64,000 bases of DNA, taken from positions 419,501 to 483,500 of the forward strand of contig NZ_UGOA01000001.1 in NCBI RefSeq assembly GCF_900452385.1, in the 5' to 3' direction. Shown in pieces: positions 37,711 through 45,911 of this stretch (its first letter is position 1; each line of letters begins with the position of its first letter). Position numbers and translations under genes: made by a program. The notes below the pieces were generated by a model that did no database searches, was not told the origin of the DNA, and was given only the letters and a program-made list of their open reading frames with translations. Source of the stretch: Legionella donaldsonii (lineage in GTDB: Bacteria; Pseudomonadota; Gammaproteobacteria; Legionellales; Legionellaceae).

Positions 37711-38523
37711 TTAAAATGAATTAACCTTTTCCTGTAATTCTGTCGGAAGAGAAGCTAACTCATGATTCGGAGTGTCTCTATTTATAAAGAACGCACACTG
37801 ATTCAGGAGTGAGGGTACCACTGATTTAATCTCTTGTTTGCGAAGGAAGTTAGCCAGGACCAAATTGAGATCGTTGCTGTCGTTTAATGCGACGCCCTCC
37901 TTAATAAAAATAATATTCTCACGGGCAACGTTCGGGAAAATATCAAACAAGGCCGCTAACTTTTGTTCTGAAATGCTTGATACTTCATCATAAGATAAAT
38001 AAATTTTGCGCAAATGAGGTAAGGAGTTTTTTAACTTAATTAAGCTTTTTAAAGATAAGCCACCTAACAGGGTTTCCGTTAAATCCATCGTTATTATGTT
38101 GGGAGAAAGGCCGGTGAAGGCTTCAGCCAGTTCGTCAGCTTCGCTTAGCCCAAAAGATTGTCGACTCAGGATGAGCTCACTTAGACCGTCTGGTATAGCC
38201 GCGAAAGCCCTTTTTAAAACGTTGCCTGGTAGTATATCCAGAAGATTGTAGCTTAAATCCAGGGTAGTTATCGTTTTGGGAATGGATGACAATATTTCGA
38301 TTAAATGGTCGCCATTGCGATAATTAAGATGGTTGCTCGCCAAGCTAAGTGTAGTTACCCATGGTGGAATGGTTTTTAATACCTGAGTTACTTTGTCAAT
38401 GTTTTTGAGCCCCAGGTAATTTTCGCTCAAATCAAGTCGCGTAGTGTCTGTGCTAAGGGTTTTTATTGATTTTGCCAAATTAACTTTTGAATCGTTTAGT
38501 TTTAAAGTTGGAAGACCGCTCAT
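37711..38523 (-). CDS. LRR protein, paralogue 2 of 3
   Basis: This is a 270-residue protein with the same plan as its neighbours: LRRs such as TTRLDLSENYLGLKNIDK and VTTLSLASNHLNYRNGDH, then an irregular part, then the tail FFINRDTPNHELASLP with ELQEKVNSF. GAGGAATTTATA precedes ATG at 38523. It is convergent with paralogue 1 and co-oriented with paralogue 3 upstream. It has diverged from both except for the C-terminal tail, whose DNA is nearly identical to that of paralogue 1. Function unknown. Confidence 0.85.
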   Translation of the reverse strand: MSGLPTLKLNDSKVNLAKSIKTLSTDTTRLDLSENYLGLKNIDKVTQVLKTIPPWVTTLSLASNHLNYRNGDHLIEILSSIPKTITTLDLSYNLLDILPGNVLKRAFAAIPDGLSELILSRQSFGLSEADELAEAFTGLSPNIITMDLTETLLGGLSLKSLIKLKNSLPHLRKIYLSYDEVSSISEQKLAALFDIFPNVARENIIFIKEGVALNDSNDLNLVLANFLRKQEIKSVVPSLLNQCAFFINRDTPNHELASLPTELQEKVNSF

Positions 38524-38687
38524 TATAAATTCCTCTGATTATATTCATGCAACAAAGATATTAACTGCTCTTTTTGGTTGCAATTGTTTCATTTAGAATT
38601 TAAATAATACAGAGAAAAATTGTCTTGGCTTGATTCCATTGAGGAATAGATAAAGGACGTTACCCATCCCTGGGTTGAAGCAACACG

Positions 38688-39485
38688 TTAACCACCAATG
38701 GCATTAACCCTTGTCTGTAACTCCTGGGGAAGGCAGTCGAGGTCAGCCATGCCAAAAGAACGTTTTACAAAAAAAGCGCTTAGATTAACGAGTGAAGGGG
38801 GTGGAATATTGAATCCTAATGTTCTAAGTAAATTGGTTTTTACAAACAAATTGGTGGTATCCGAAGGGCTGCCAATAATGTTGATACTTTCAATATTCGG
38901 AAAACTATCATGCAAGAGTCTCACCTTTTGGGGACCCATGGCCACCATCTCATCATAATCTAAAAAGACGGTTTTCAAGTAAGGTAGCGAGTTGTTTAAC
39001 TGCTTTAAGGTTTCTAATGATAATCCAGATAATTCGGTGAAATACAAATCGAGAGTCGAGAGATTAGGGCCTAAGGTTGCAAAAGCCTGGGCTAATTCTT
39101 CTCCGTCTTGAAGAAAGGGATTTCCAACCAATGAGAGGAAATCCAACGTTGGTGGCACTCCGGCAAAAACCTGTTGGAGACCGCCCTGTTCCAATTCACC
39201 CAGTGAGTTTGCATCTAAATAAAGCTGTCTCACCGTACCAGGAATTTTAGCTAAAATTTTTACCAAGTCCTCGACGCTTTTTTTAGAAAGTTGATTGGAA
39301 GATAAATTTAATGAAGTAATCCACTCCGGTATGGATGATAAAATTTGCTCAATTTCTTCTGTACTCTTGAGTCCGAGTTCATTATCACTCAAATCAAGTT
39401 CCGTTGTTTCTCTGGAAATGTTTTGAATTGGCTCGTTTAAGTGAATTGCCGGTTGTTGGTCAATCGATATACGCAAACTGCTCAT
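38688..39485 (-). CDS. LRR protein, paralogue 3 of 3
   Basis: This is a 265-residue protein. Its N-terminal region (IDQQPAIHLNEPIQNISRET, then TELDLSDNELGLKSTEE) is closest to paralogue 1, showing that these two are sister copies. Its tail (FFVKRSFGMADLDCLP with QELQTRVNAIGG) has diverged, unlike the tails of the other two. GAGGAAAAAAT precedes the ATG. The LRR part covers about residues 27-150. Function unknown; an effector-like role is inferred from family and context. Confidence 0.85.
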   Translation of the reverse strand: MSSLRISIDQQPAIHLNEPIQNISRETTELDLSDNELGLKSTEEIEQILSSIPEWITSLNLSSNQLSKKSVEDLVKILAKIPGTVRQLYLDANSLGELEQGGLQQVFAGVPPTLDFLSLVGNPFLQDGEELAQAFATLGPNLSTLDLYFTELSGLSLETLKQLNNSLPYLKTVFLDYDEMVAMGPQKVRLLHDSFPNIESINIIGSPSDTTNLFVKTNLLRTLGFNIPPPSLVNLSAFFVKRSFGMADLDCLPQELQTRVNAIGG

Positions 39486-39805
39486 ATTTTTTCCTCAATT
39501 AATCATTGATTTATGCATTTTGTAATTTAAATGGATTCCTTGATTTTTATTTTCGCATTTTAGATGAGAATAATACAGCGAAATATTGTCTGAAATCGAT
39601 ACCTGAAAGGAATGAGACTTAACGAGTCGGAGAGAATGGCCTGGGCGCGTTTTTAATGGTCTAACGGTGTCAGGTTATTAAAAACCGAATTACACGAGCC
39701 TTGCTTTTTCAAAGCCAGGCATTGTTATAATTAGATCAATAACATTGATGTTATCTTAGAACAAAGTGTCATTGGACTAGTGATAAATTTTAGAAGGTTA
39801 TCAAT
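39486..39805 (+). promoter_or_regulatory. 320-bp intergenic region with promoter and palindrome
   Basis: No gene is seen. A TATAAT element (39726-39731) is followed by a perfect palindrome ATAACAT-TG-ATGTTAT (39739-39754), about 50 bases before the 2OG-oxygenase start. A site overlapping the expected transcription start would suit repression. The regulator is unknown. Confidence 0.45.
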
Positions 39806-40597
39806 ATGAACACTGAATTACCGGAGCAGCTAACTGACTTGATCGTAAAAAGGTTAAGTGAGGCCAGGGACGATTTGAAAAAACAATTTTCCTTTGAGCA
39901 TCCTGTAAAAGTTGCACGCCATTTCGCTCTGGATAATCTTCTTCCTAAGGAAATCGCAGAGGAAATCTATGCTAACTTTCCTAAACCCAAGGACATGCAT
40001 GTATTAAGTCATCGTGGGGAATTAAAGCTACGGTATAGTCATCTAAAGGATACATCCAGTCTGATACAGGATATAAACAAGGCGATTCAAAACCCACGAG
40101 TGGTTGCTGAAATTGAAGCGATTACAGGGATCAAAAACCAAATACCCGATCCCTCGCGATTTGCGGGTGGTATCAGTATGTTACTCAAGGGATATTACAT
40201 CAATCCTCATTTAGATAATTCGCATGATATCGATAAAAAATTCTATCGCACTGTTAATTTACTTCTCTATGTTTCACCGAATTGGAAGGAAGAAAATGGC
40301 GGCAATTACGAATTATGGGATCAATCACTTAAAAATCGTATTGTTGTTCCCTGTTTTTTTAATCGTCTGGTTGTGATGGAAACCAATCGCATTTCTTGGC
40401 ACTCTGTTAATAAAGTCTTATGTGATGCCCCCCGCTGTTGTGTATTCAATTATTTTTTTTCCGAGCAATCACCGGCAGGCGAACCTTATTTAAATATTAA
40501 TTCTTTTCTGAATCCCCTCTATAGACCTCGCGCTGAACAAAAAATTCGGTGCGCAATTGCTAATGTAAAGCATGCAATTTTGAACAAGATACGATAA
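39806..40597 (+). CDS. 2OG-Fe(II) dioxygenase
   Basis: This is a 263-residue enzyme with the double-stranded beta-helix iron site His135-x-Asp137 (INPHLDNSHD) and His199 (ISWHSVNKV). A downstream Arg near 210 is positioned for 2-oxoglutarate. The fold resembles prolyl-hydroxylase-type oxygenases, and the segment CDAPRCCVFNYFFSEQSP is common in enzymes acting on sugars or secondary metabolites. AAGGTTATCAAT precedes the ATG. It is a lone gene with its own promoter-like region. The substrate is unknown. Confidence 0.85.
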   Translation: MNTELPEQLTDLIVKRLSEARDDLKKQFSFEHPVKVARHFALDNLLPKEIAEEIYANFPKPKDMHVLSHRGELKLRYSHLKDTSSLIQDINKAIQNPRVVAEIEAITGIKNQIPDPSRFAGGISMLLKGYYINPHLDNSHDIDKKFYRTVNLLLYVSPNWKEENGGNYELWDQSLKNRIVVPCFFNRLVVMETNRISWHSVNKVLCDAPRCCVFNYFFSEQSPAGEPYLNINSFLNPLYRPRAEQKIRCAIANVKHAILNKIR

Positions 40598-40659
40598 TAC
40601 ACTGGATAGGTGTAGCAACTGTCTTGAAATGGAAATTCAAAACAGTTGCTAAAGGGTAC

Positions 40660-40764
40660 TTATTTAGTGCTGGTATAGGCTGGGCATGATGGGCAAAAGA
40701 GACCACAACCTGAAACGAGGGCAGTAGAGCCAACGATTGCTACTAAAAATAGTATTGTTTTCAT
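40660..40764 (-). CDS. micro-lipoprotein, array copy 1
   Basis: This encodes 34 residues: a hydrophobic signal, the lipobox LVSGC with lipidation expected at the Cys, then the short mature part CGLFCPSCPAYTSTK with three cysteines. TAATAAGGAAATGTC precedes the ATG. It is the last gene of five head-to-tail copies with a 117-bp period. Function unknown. Position 5 is Leu, as in copy 3. Confidence 0.75.
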   Translation of the reverse strand: MKTILFLVAIVGSTALVSGCGLFCPSCPAYTSTK

Positions 40765-40776
40765 GACATTTCCTTA

Positions 40777-40881
40777 TTATTTAGTGCTCGTGTAGGCTGG
40801 GCATGATGGACAAAAGAGACCACAACCTGAAACCAGGGCAGTAGAGCCAACGATTGCTACTAAAAATACTATTGTTTTCAT
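40777..40881 (-). CDS. micro-lipoprotein, array copy 2
   Basis: This encodes a 34-residue lipoprotein identical in plan to its neighbours (MKTIVFLVAIVGSTAL, lipobox SGC, CPSCPAYTSTK). AAGGAAATGTC precedes the ATG. It differs from copy 1 at position 5 (Val for Leu), and the pattern of silent changes pairs it with copy 4. Confidence 0.75.
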   Translation of the reverse strand: MKTIVFLVAIVGSTALVSGCGLFCPSCPAYTSTK

Positions 40882-40893
40882 GACATTTCCTTA

Positions 40894-40998
40894 TTATTTG
40901 GTGCTCGTGTAGGCTGGGCATGCTGGGCAAAAGAGACCACAACCTGAAACGAGGGCAGTAGAGCCAACGATTGCTACTAAAAATAGTATTGTTTTCAT
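40894..40998 (-). CDS. micro-lipoprotein, array copy 3
   Basis: This encodes the same 34-residue lipoprotein, with Leu at position 5 and CPACPAY in place of CPSCPAY. It has the same AAGGAAATGTC ribosome site. It pairs with copy 1 in its silent differences. Confidence 0.75.
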   Translation of the reverse strand: MKTILFLVAIVGSTALVSGCGLFCPACPAYTSTK

Positions 40999-41010
40999 GA
41001 CATTTCCTTA

Positions 41011-41115
41011 TTATTTGGTGCTCGTGTAGGCTGGGCATGATGGGCAAAAGAGACCACAACCTGAAACCAGGGCAGTAGAGCCAACGATTGCTACTAAAAA
41101 TACTATTGTTTTCAT
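41011..41115 (-). CDS. micro-lipoprotein, array copy 4
   Basis: This encodes the same 34-residue lipoprotein, with Val at position 5 and an intact lipobox and Cys-rich tail. It has the same ribosome site and 117-bp spacing, and pairs with copy 2 in its silent differences. Confidence 0.75.
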   Translation of the reverse strand: MKTIVFLVAIVGSTALVSGCGLFCPSCPAYTSTK

Positions 41116-41127
41116 GACATTTCCTTA

Positions 41128-41232
41128 TTATTTAGTGCTCGTGTAGGCTGGGCATGATGGACAAAAGAGACCACAACCTGAAACCAGGGCAGTAGAACCG
41201 ACGATTGCTACTAAAAAGATGATTGTTTTCAT
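41128..41232 (-). CDS. micro-lipoprotein, array copy 5 (promoter-proximal)
   Basis: This encodes the same 34-residue lipoprotein, with Ile at positions 4-5 and several silent changes. Its leader differs (AAGGATGCTAATAA before the ATG), so it marks the upstream end of the array. The following 269 bases (41233-41501) are AT-rich near the array and should hold the promoter; no further gene is seen there. Confidence 0.75.
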   Translation of the reverse strand: MKTIIFLVAIVGSTALVSGCGLFCPSCPAYTSTK

Positions 41233-41501
41233 TTATTAGCATCCTTGCATAAGTGTTGACATACATAGTATATATACAGTTTTAAAAATTGACAAATTGC
41301 ATATTAAAAAGCACAAATGTTCTTTAAATGAAAAAGTTAATTGTGTATTGATACTCTTATTATAGTCTTTGTACGGATAAGTATTCTTCAGACTTGGATT
41401 GCAATAACAAGGGCGCTTAGAGTCAACGGTCTCTATAGAGTCTGTATTGAGGTATTGGCGTCCGGATCAGGTGAGCCCCTAACCCGGATTACCTTTAACT
41501 A

Positions 41502-41726
41502 TTAGTAACAAGTAGCATCGTAACAGGTTGGGCAACAACGTTTGGTAACAACAGGTCTGGCAACCACGACTGTTTTACAGCAAGTACTGTCAACAACAGC
41601 AGTTCTTACATTTCCGCAACAGGGGGTGGCTACAACGGGTGAAACAGTATAATCGCTTCCAGCCATATCCATACAACCACAACCAGTTAGACTGACTACT
41701 ATCGGTATCAATGCTATCCCTTTCAT
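41502..41726 (-). CDS. cysteine-rich lipoprotein
   Basis: This is a 74-residue protein with a short signal ending in the lipobox VSLTGC (Cys16). The mature 59 residues contain many cysteines, as Cys-Gly-Cys, three Cys-Cys pairs (TPCCG, STCCK, KRCCPTC) and a final ATCY. GAGGTTAACT precedes the ATG. The density of Cys suggests metal binding or a disulfide-knotted envelope protein. It lies beside the micro-lipoprotein array on the same strand and shares its small Cys-rich lipoprotein character, though without sequence similarity. Family unknown. Confidence 0.78.
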   Translation of the reverse strand: MKGIALIPIVVSLTGCGCMDMAGSDYTVSPVVATPCCGNVRTAVVDSTCCKTVVVARPVVTKRCCPTCYDATCY

Positions 41727-41843
41727 AGTTAACCTCTAGTTTAGGTAGGTAGCTTGAGTGTATATTATTTATTCTTTTTGCGCAAGTTTTGCCTATTTCG
41801 GGGTGAGGATACAAACGTGTCTATTGCCCTTTTTAAAGACATC

Positions 41844-41868
41844 CAACACCGAGTTAAGCCCGGTGTTG
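41844..41868 (-). terminator. arginine operon terminator candidate
   Basis: CAACACCG (41844-41851) and CGGTGTTG (41861-41868) form a perfect 8-bp stem about 40 bases past the carB-argF stop, with GATGTCTTT after it on the minus strand. A second small hairpin (TCTACAT/ATGTAGA, 41886-41902) lies between it and the stop. Confidence 0.55.
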
Positions 41869-41909
41869 TGGTTTGTACTTATTATTCTACATCCTATGTA
41901 GACAAGTCC

Positions 41910-44900
41910 TTATGCGCAATACACATGTAAAAAAAGCAGCAATGCTTTTTGCACATGCAAGCGATTTTCGCTTTGGGTAAACAAGGCGGCTGCAGGTTCG
42001 TCTGGCAGGGTTACAGAGACTTCTTTACCACGAGCCATCGGCATACAATGCATAAAAATAGCTTCTGGTTTGGCATGAGCCATGAGTTGTTCATTCACCT
42101 GAAAATCAGTAAATGAAGTCTCGTCGGTTTCTTGCTCAAATCCCATACTTGTCCACACATCGGTGTAAACGGCGTGAGCGTCACGAACTGCTGTTTCCGG
42201 TGTTGAATGACTGTGAATCATTCCAGGTGCTGCCTCCATGCTCTTGGCAAGAAGCACCTCATTAGGTTGATTGGCTGGAGGACAGCAATAGTTTATTGTT
42301 ATGCCGAGTTGGGGTGCCATTAATAACAGACTATGAAGAATATTATTACCATCACCAATATAGGCCAACGTTAAACCGGCCAGGGTATTGAAATATTCCT
42401 GTAGGGTCAGTAAATCAGCAAGGATCTGGCAAGGATGATACAAGGCGGATAATCCATTGATAAGGGGGACATTGGCGTAAGTCGCCATTTCTTCCAAACC
42501 TTGATCATCATGGGTTCGCACCATAATGAAATCGCAATAACCGTTTAATACTCGGACCAGGTCCCGTGGTTCTTCCGATTTTCGGGTCGTGCTGACACTT
42601 TCTACAGCTGTACCCCCCAGACTTTGCATGGCAAGAGAGAAACTTAAGCGGGTCCGGAAAGAGGGTTTTTCAAAAATCATCGCCAGATTCTTATGCAACA
42701 AGACATTAGAATAATTTTCTGGTTTCTCTTTCACTAGTTTGGCGAGTGTCAAGATGGCCAGGATATCCTGGTTGTTGAGTTCCATCCCTGTTAAAACATG
42801 CCTGGTTTTCGAAGGATGCCTGATTTGCTGATAGAGTTTTTGCAACGGTTTGACAAAAGGTTCTTCTGCACGGTTGTGGCAAAGGCTTTGTACCATCATT
42901 GCAGCGGCTTCATAAGTGGATGCGTAGGGAATATGGTGTTGCAGGGCAAACGATAAATAATCCAGATGAGCGTCAACCACCAGGATTAGATCAGGATTCT
43001 TGCCTGACTTGAGTTCGTCGATAAGCGTAAATCCTGCGTTTGCCAGGGTTATCAACAATGGATCATTTTTAGCAAAACCAGAAGTAAAAACAACCTTGAC
43101 GTTTTGCTCATCGCAGTGATTACCTGCAGCAATCTGTGCTTTTAAGTAAGCTTCATGAGGTGTCAAACCGATACCCATGACTTCGCCAGTACCCTTCATT
43201 TCCGGGCTAAGGAATGGGGTTGACGTTGAAAATTTGCGGAAAGGTAAGACGGCTTCTTTCACACAATAATAGGGTAAGGTGACGGGTGTTAAACAGCGTT
43301 GTTCTTTAAGTGAAATGCCCAGCATGCAATTGACTGCAATTTCTATTAAAGGAATACCTGTTGCTTTGCAGATAAAAGGAGTGGTTCTTGATGCTCTGGG
43401 ATTGACTTCAATCAAAAATACCTCAGACCCTTTTACTGCAAATTGCACATTCATAAGACCTTTCAGTTTTAAGGCACGCGCCAGAATTTTCGTTTGTTTA
43501 TGAAGAAGATTAGTGAGAGCCAAAGGAAGTTTATAAGGGGGCGTTATACATGCTGAATCACCCGAATGAACACCCACTGCTTCGATGTGTTCGAGGACTG
43601 TGGGAATAAAGATATCGTCGCCATCCGATACAGCGTCAATATCGACCTCAATCGCACCCGTAAGAAACTCCTCCAGTAAAACAGCGTGTGATGTCGTTTT
43701 AAAGAGCGTTTTAAGCTTGGCAACCAGGCTCTCTTTATTGGCCACAATTTCCATACCACGGCCACCCAAGACAAAAGAGGGTCGAATAATCAGGGGAAAA
43801 CCAAGCGTTTCTAAAGCCTGATCGAGTTCATCAAGATGGGTAATCGCCCGATTTTTAGGTTGTTTTAAGCCTAAATGGACGATTAAATCCCGGAATTTAT
43901 CCCTGTCTTCGGTGATGTTGACCAGTTCAGCAGTTAATCCTAGCAAAGGAACGCCATCCTGATGGAGCCTGTCTACCAGATTTAACGGCGTTTGTCCGCC
44001 AAATTGCAGAACGACGGCTGTCGGTTTTTCATGCTCAATCACATCGCGTACTTTTTCATAGGTTAGTGGCAGAAAATAAAGTTTGTCAGCAACATCATAA
44101 TCAGTAGACACGGTTTCCGGATTGCAATTAACCATGATGGTTTCAAAGCCTGCCTTGGCAAATGCCTGCATGGCTTTGACGCAGACATAATCAAATTCGA
44201 TGCCTTGTCCGATACGATTGGGACCACTGCCAATAAGCATAATCTTGGTTGTCGTCCCGGGCTTCGATTCGCAATACTGTTGGTAGGTGCTGTACAGATA
44301 GGCAGTGGCTGTTCGAAATTCACCGGCACAGCTATCGACACATTTATAGACTGGTTGTATCCCAAGTTCTTGCCGGTAAGATCGCACCTCTGCTTCTGTG
44401 CTATGGATAAGTTTGGCGAGCCGTTGATCAGAAAAACCATGTTTTTTCAGAGTTAACAAGGTGGTTTGATCGAGATCATACAACGATTGGCCGCCAAGGT
44501 TTTGTTCCAGGGTAACGATTGTTTTAATTTGGTGTAAAAACCAGGGATCAATAAACGAAGCAGCATGCACTTCTTCAACGCTAAAGCCGCGACGAAAACT
44601 TTCCGCAAGACACCAGAGATGCGTACTGGTATGTCGTTTGAGTAACACTTTTAACGCATCATCATCTAATTCATGTAACGAATCGAAACCCGACGCATTA
44701 ATTTCCAGACTTAAGATGGCCTGTTGCAAACTTTCCGCGAAAGTACTACCAATCGCCATCACTTCTCCCACAGAGCGCATTTGTGGGCCGCGAGCCAGGT
44801 CTTGCGCGTTAAATTTCTCATCATGAAAGCGAGGTATTTTGACTACGGTGTAGTCAATGCTTGGTTCAAAAGAAGCGGGTAAGATGCCGCCGGTAATTTC

Positions 44901-45911
44901 GTTTGGTAATTCGTCCAGGGTATAACCGACCGCAAGCTTGGCAGCAATTTTGGCAATGGGAAAACCAGTTGCTTTTGAAACCAGCGCGGAAGAGCGAGAG
45001 ACCCGCGGGTTCATTTCGATGACGACCATCCTGCCATTTTGGGGATTAAGAGCGAATTGAACATTTGAACCTCCGGTGTCAACACCAACCGCACGCAGTA
45101 CGGCAAAAGCTGCGTCACGCATGGCTTGATATTCATCATCGGTAAGCGTTTGGATGGGGGCGACGGTGATCGAGTCACCCGTGTGAATTCCCAAGGGGTC
45201 AAAATTTTCAACACCACAGACTACAATGCAATTATCCTTTTTATCGCGTACCACTTCTAATTCAAATTCTTTCCAACCGATAAGCGCTTCATCGATGGAA
45301 ATTTCCTGGCAACCTGGTTGGGAAAAAGCGTGTTTGAACGCCGCTATGGCTTCTTCTTCACTATGTACAACGGCTGCTCCGGCACCACCCAGGGTGAAGG
45401 AGGAGCGGACGATGAGAGGTAAGCCCAAATTCTGCATGATTTGTTTAGCACTATCCAGGCTAGTAGCGGAGTAACTTTTAGGAACATTTAAACCAATCTC
45501 TTTCATTTTCTCATGAAACAAGGTTCTGTCTTCGGCAATCGTGATTGCGTTAATGGATGCCCCAATTAATTCAACCTGATATTGGGCTAACATACCTTCT
45601 TTATGCAGCGCTAAAGCGCAATTAAGAGAGGTTTGCCCGCCGAGGGTAGCAATAAGGGCATCCGGGCGTTCTTTGGCAATAATTGCGCTCACTGAAGCAG
45701 TCGTAATGGGTTCAATATACGTCGCGTCGGCTAAATCAGGATCGGTCATAATAGTAGCTGGATTCGAATTAACGAGAATGACTCGATAACTTTCTTCACG
45801 CAGGGCTTTTAAGGCTTGGGTACCTGAATAATCAAATTCACAGGCTTGGCCAATATTGATTGGGCCGGAGCCGATCACCAAAATGCTTTTAATGTTAGTG
45901 TTTTTTGGCAT
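41910..45911 (-). CDS. carB-argF: fused carbamoyl-phosphate synthase large subunit / ornithine carbamoyltransferase
   Basis: This is one open frame of 1333 residues. Residues 1 to about 1033 are CarB: N-terminal VIGSGPINIGQACEFDYSG, two ATP-grasp halves (LGGAGAAVV; second half LIGSGPNRIGQGIEFDYVC, LGGRGMEIV) and a shortened C-terminal MGS-like domain. Residues about 1034-1333 are a complete ornithine carbamoyltransferase: FEKPSFRTR (carbamoyl phosphate), ALYHPCQ, the ornithine loop DVWTSMG and the catalytic Cys in HCMPMARG. CarB (with CarA) makes carbamoyl phosphate and ArgF uses it to form citrulline. There is no stop, frameshift or internal ribosome site at the junction (near 42812). The gene overlaps carA by 17 bases and is the last gene of the arginine unit. 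Confidence 0.95.
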   Translation of the reverse strand: MPKNTNIKSILVIGSGPINIGQACEFDYSGTQALKALREESYRVILVNSNPATIMTDPDLADATYIEPITTASVSAIIAKERPDALIATLGGQTSLNCALALHKEGMLAQYQVELIGASINAITIAEDRTLFHEKMKEIGLNVPKSYSATSLDSAKQIMQNLGLPLIVRSSFTLGGAGAAVVHSEEEAIAAFKHAFSQPGCQEISIDEALIGWKEFELEVVRDKKDNCIVVCGVENFDPLGIHTGDSITVAPIQTLTDDEYQAMRDAAFAVLRAVGVDTGGSNVQFALNPQNGRMVVIEMNPRVSRSSALVSKATGFPIAKIAAKLAVGYTLDELPNEITGGILPASFEPSIDYTVVKIPRFHDEKFNAQDLARGPQMRSVGEVMAIGSTFAESLQQAILSLEINASGFDSLHELDDDALKVLLKRHTSTHLWCLAESFRRGFSVEEVHAASFIDPWFLHQIKTIVTLEQNLGGQSLYDLDQTTLLTLKKHGFSDQRLAKLIHSTEAEVRSYRQELGIQPVYKCVDSCAGEFRTATAYLYSTYQQYCESKPGTTTKIMLIGSGPNRIGQGIEFDYVCVKAMQAFAKAGFETIMVNCNPETVSTDYDVADKLYFLPLTYEKVRDVIEHEKPTAVVLQFGGQTPLNLVDRLHQDGVPLLGLTAELVNITEDRDKFRDLIVHLGLKQPKNRAITHLDELDQALETLGFPLIIRPSFVLGGRGMEIVANKESLVAKLKTLFKTTSHAVLLEEFLTGAIEVDIDAVSDGDDIFIPTVLEHIEAVGVHSGDSACITPPYKLPLALTNLLHKQTKILARALKLKGLMNVQFAVKGSEVFLIEVNPRASRTTPFICKATGIPLIEIAVNCMLGISLKEQRCLTPVTLPYYCVKEAVLPFRKFSTSTPFLSPEMKGTGEVMGIGLTPHEAYLKAQIAAGNHCDEQNVKVVFTSGFAKNDPLLITLANAGFTLIDELKSGKNPDLILVVDAHLDYLSFALQHHIPYASTYEAAAMMVQSLCHNRAEEPFVKPLQKLYQQIRHPSKTRHVLTGMELNNQDILAILTLAKLVKEKPENYSNVLLHKNLAMIFEKPSFRTRLSFSLAMQSLGGTAVESVSTTRKSEEPRDLVRVLNGYCDFIMVRTHDDQGLEEMATYANVPLINGLSALYHPCQILADLLTLQEYFNTLAGLTLAYIGDGNNILHSLLLMAPQLGITINYCCPPANQPNEVLLAKSMEAAPGMIHSHSTPETAVRDAHAVYTDVWTSMGFEQETDETSFTDFQVNEQLMAHAKPEAIFMHCMPMARGKEVSVTLPDEPAAALFTQSENRLHVQKALLLFLHVYCA

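Larger units (their letters stand above)
37310..37800. repeat. 81-bp inverted repeat at the 3' ends of convergent LRR genes
   Basis: 37310-37390, in the plus-strand LRR gene, and 37720-37800, in the minus-strand LRR gene, are 76/81 identical in inverted orientation. The genes are much less alike elsewhere. The arms encode the shared C-terminal tail and flank two terminator hairpins. Confidence 0.9.
40660..41232 (-). repeat. tandem array of five 117-bp gene-bearing units
   Basis: The starts are exactly 117 bp apart (40764, 40881, 40998, 41115, 41232). Copies 1 and 3 share one set of variant bases (cgaggg, aatagtatt) and copies 2 and 4 another (ccaggg, aatactatt). The array therefore grew by duplication of a two-unit block. 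Copy 5, nearest the likely promoter, has a different leader and extra substitutions and is probably the oldest. Confidence 0.95.

Noticed and set aside
40660-41232. CRISPR-like regular repeats
   Set aside because: The 117-bp units contain no spacer-type unique sequence and each carries an intact lipoprotein gene, so this is a tandem gene array.
43279-45474. Multiple open frames opposite the carB-argF gene
   Set aside because: All lie inside the confirmed CarB/ArgF coding frame, have no ribosome sites and no family features.
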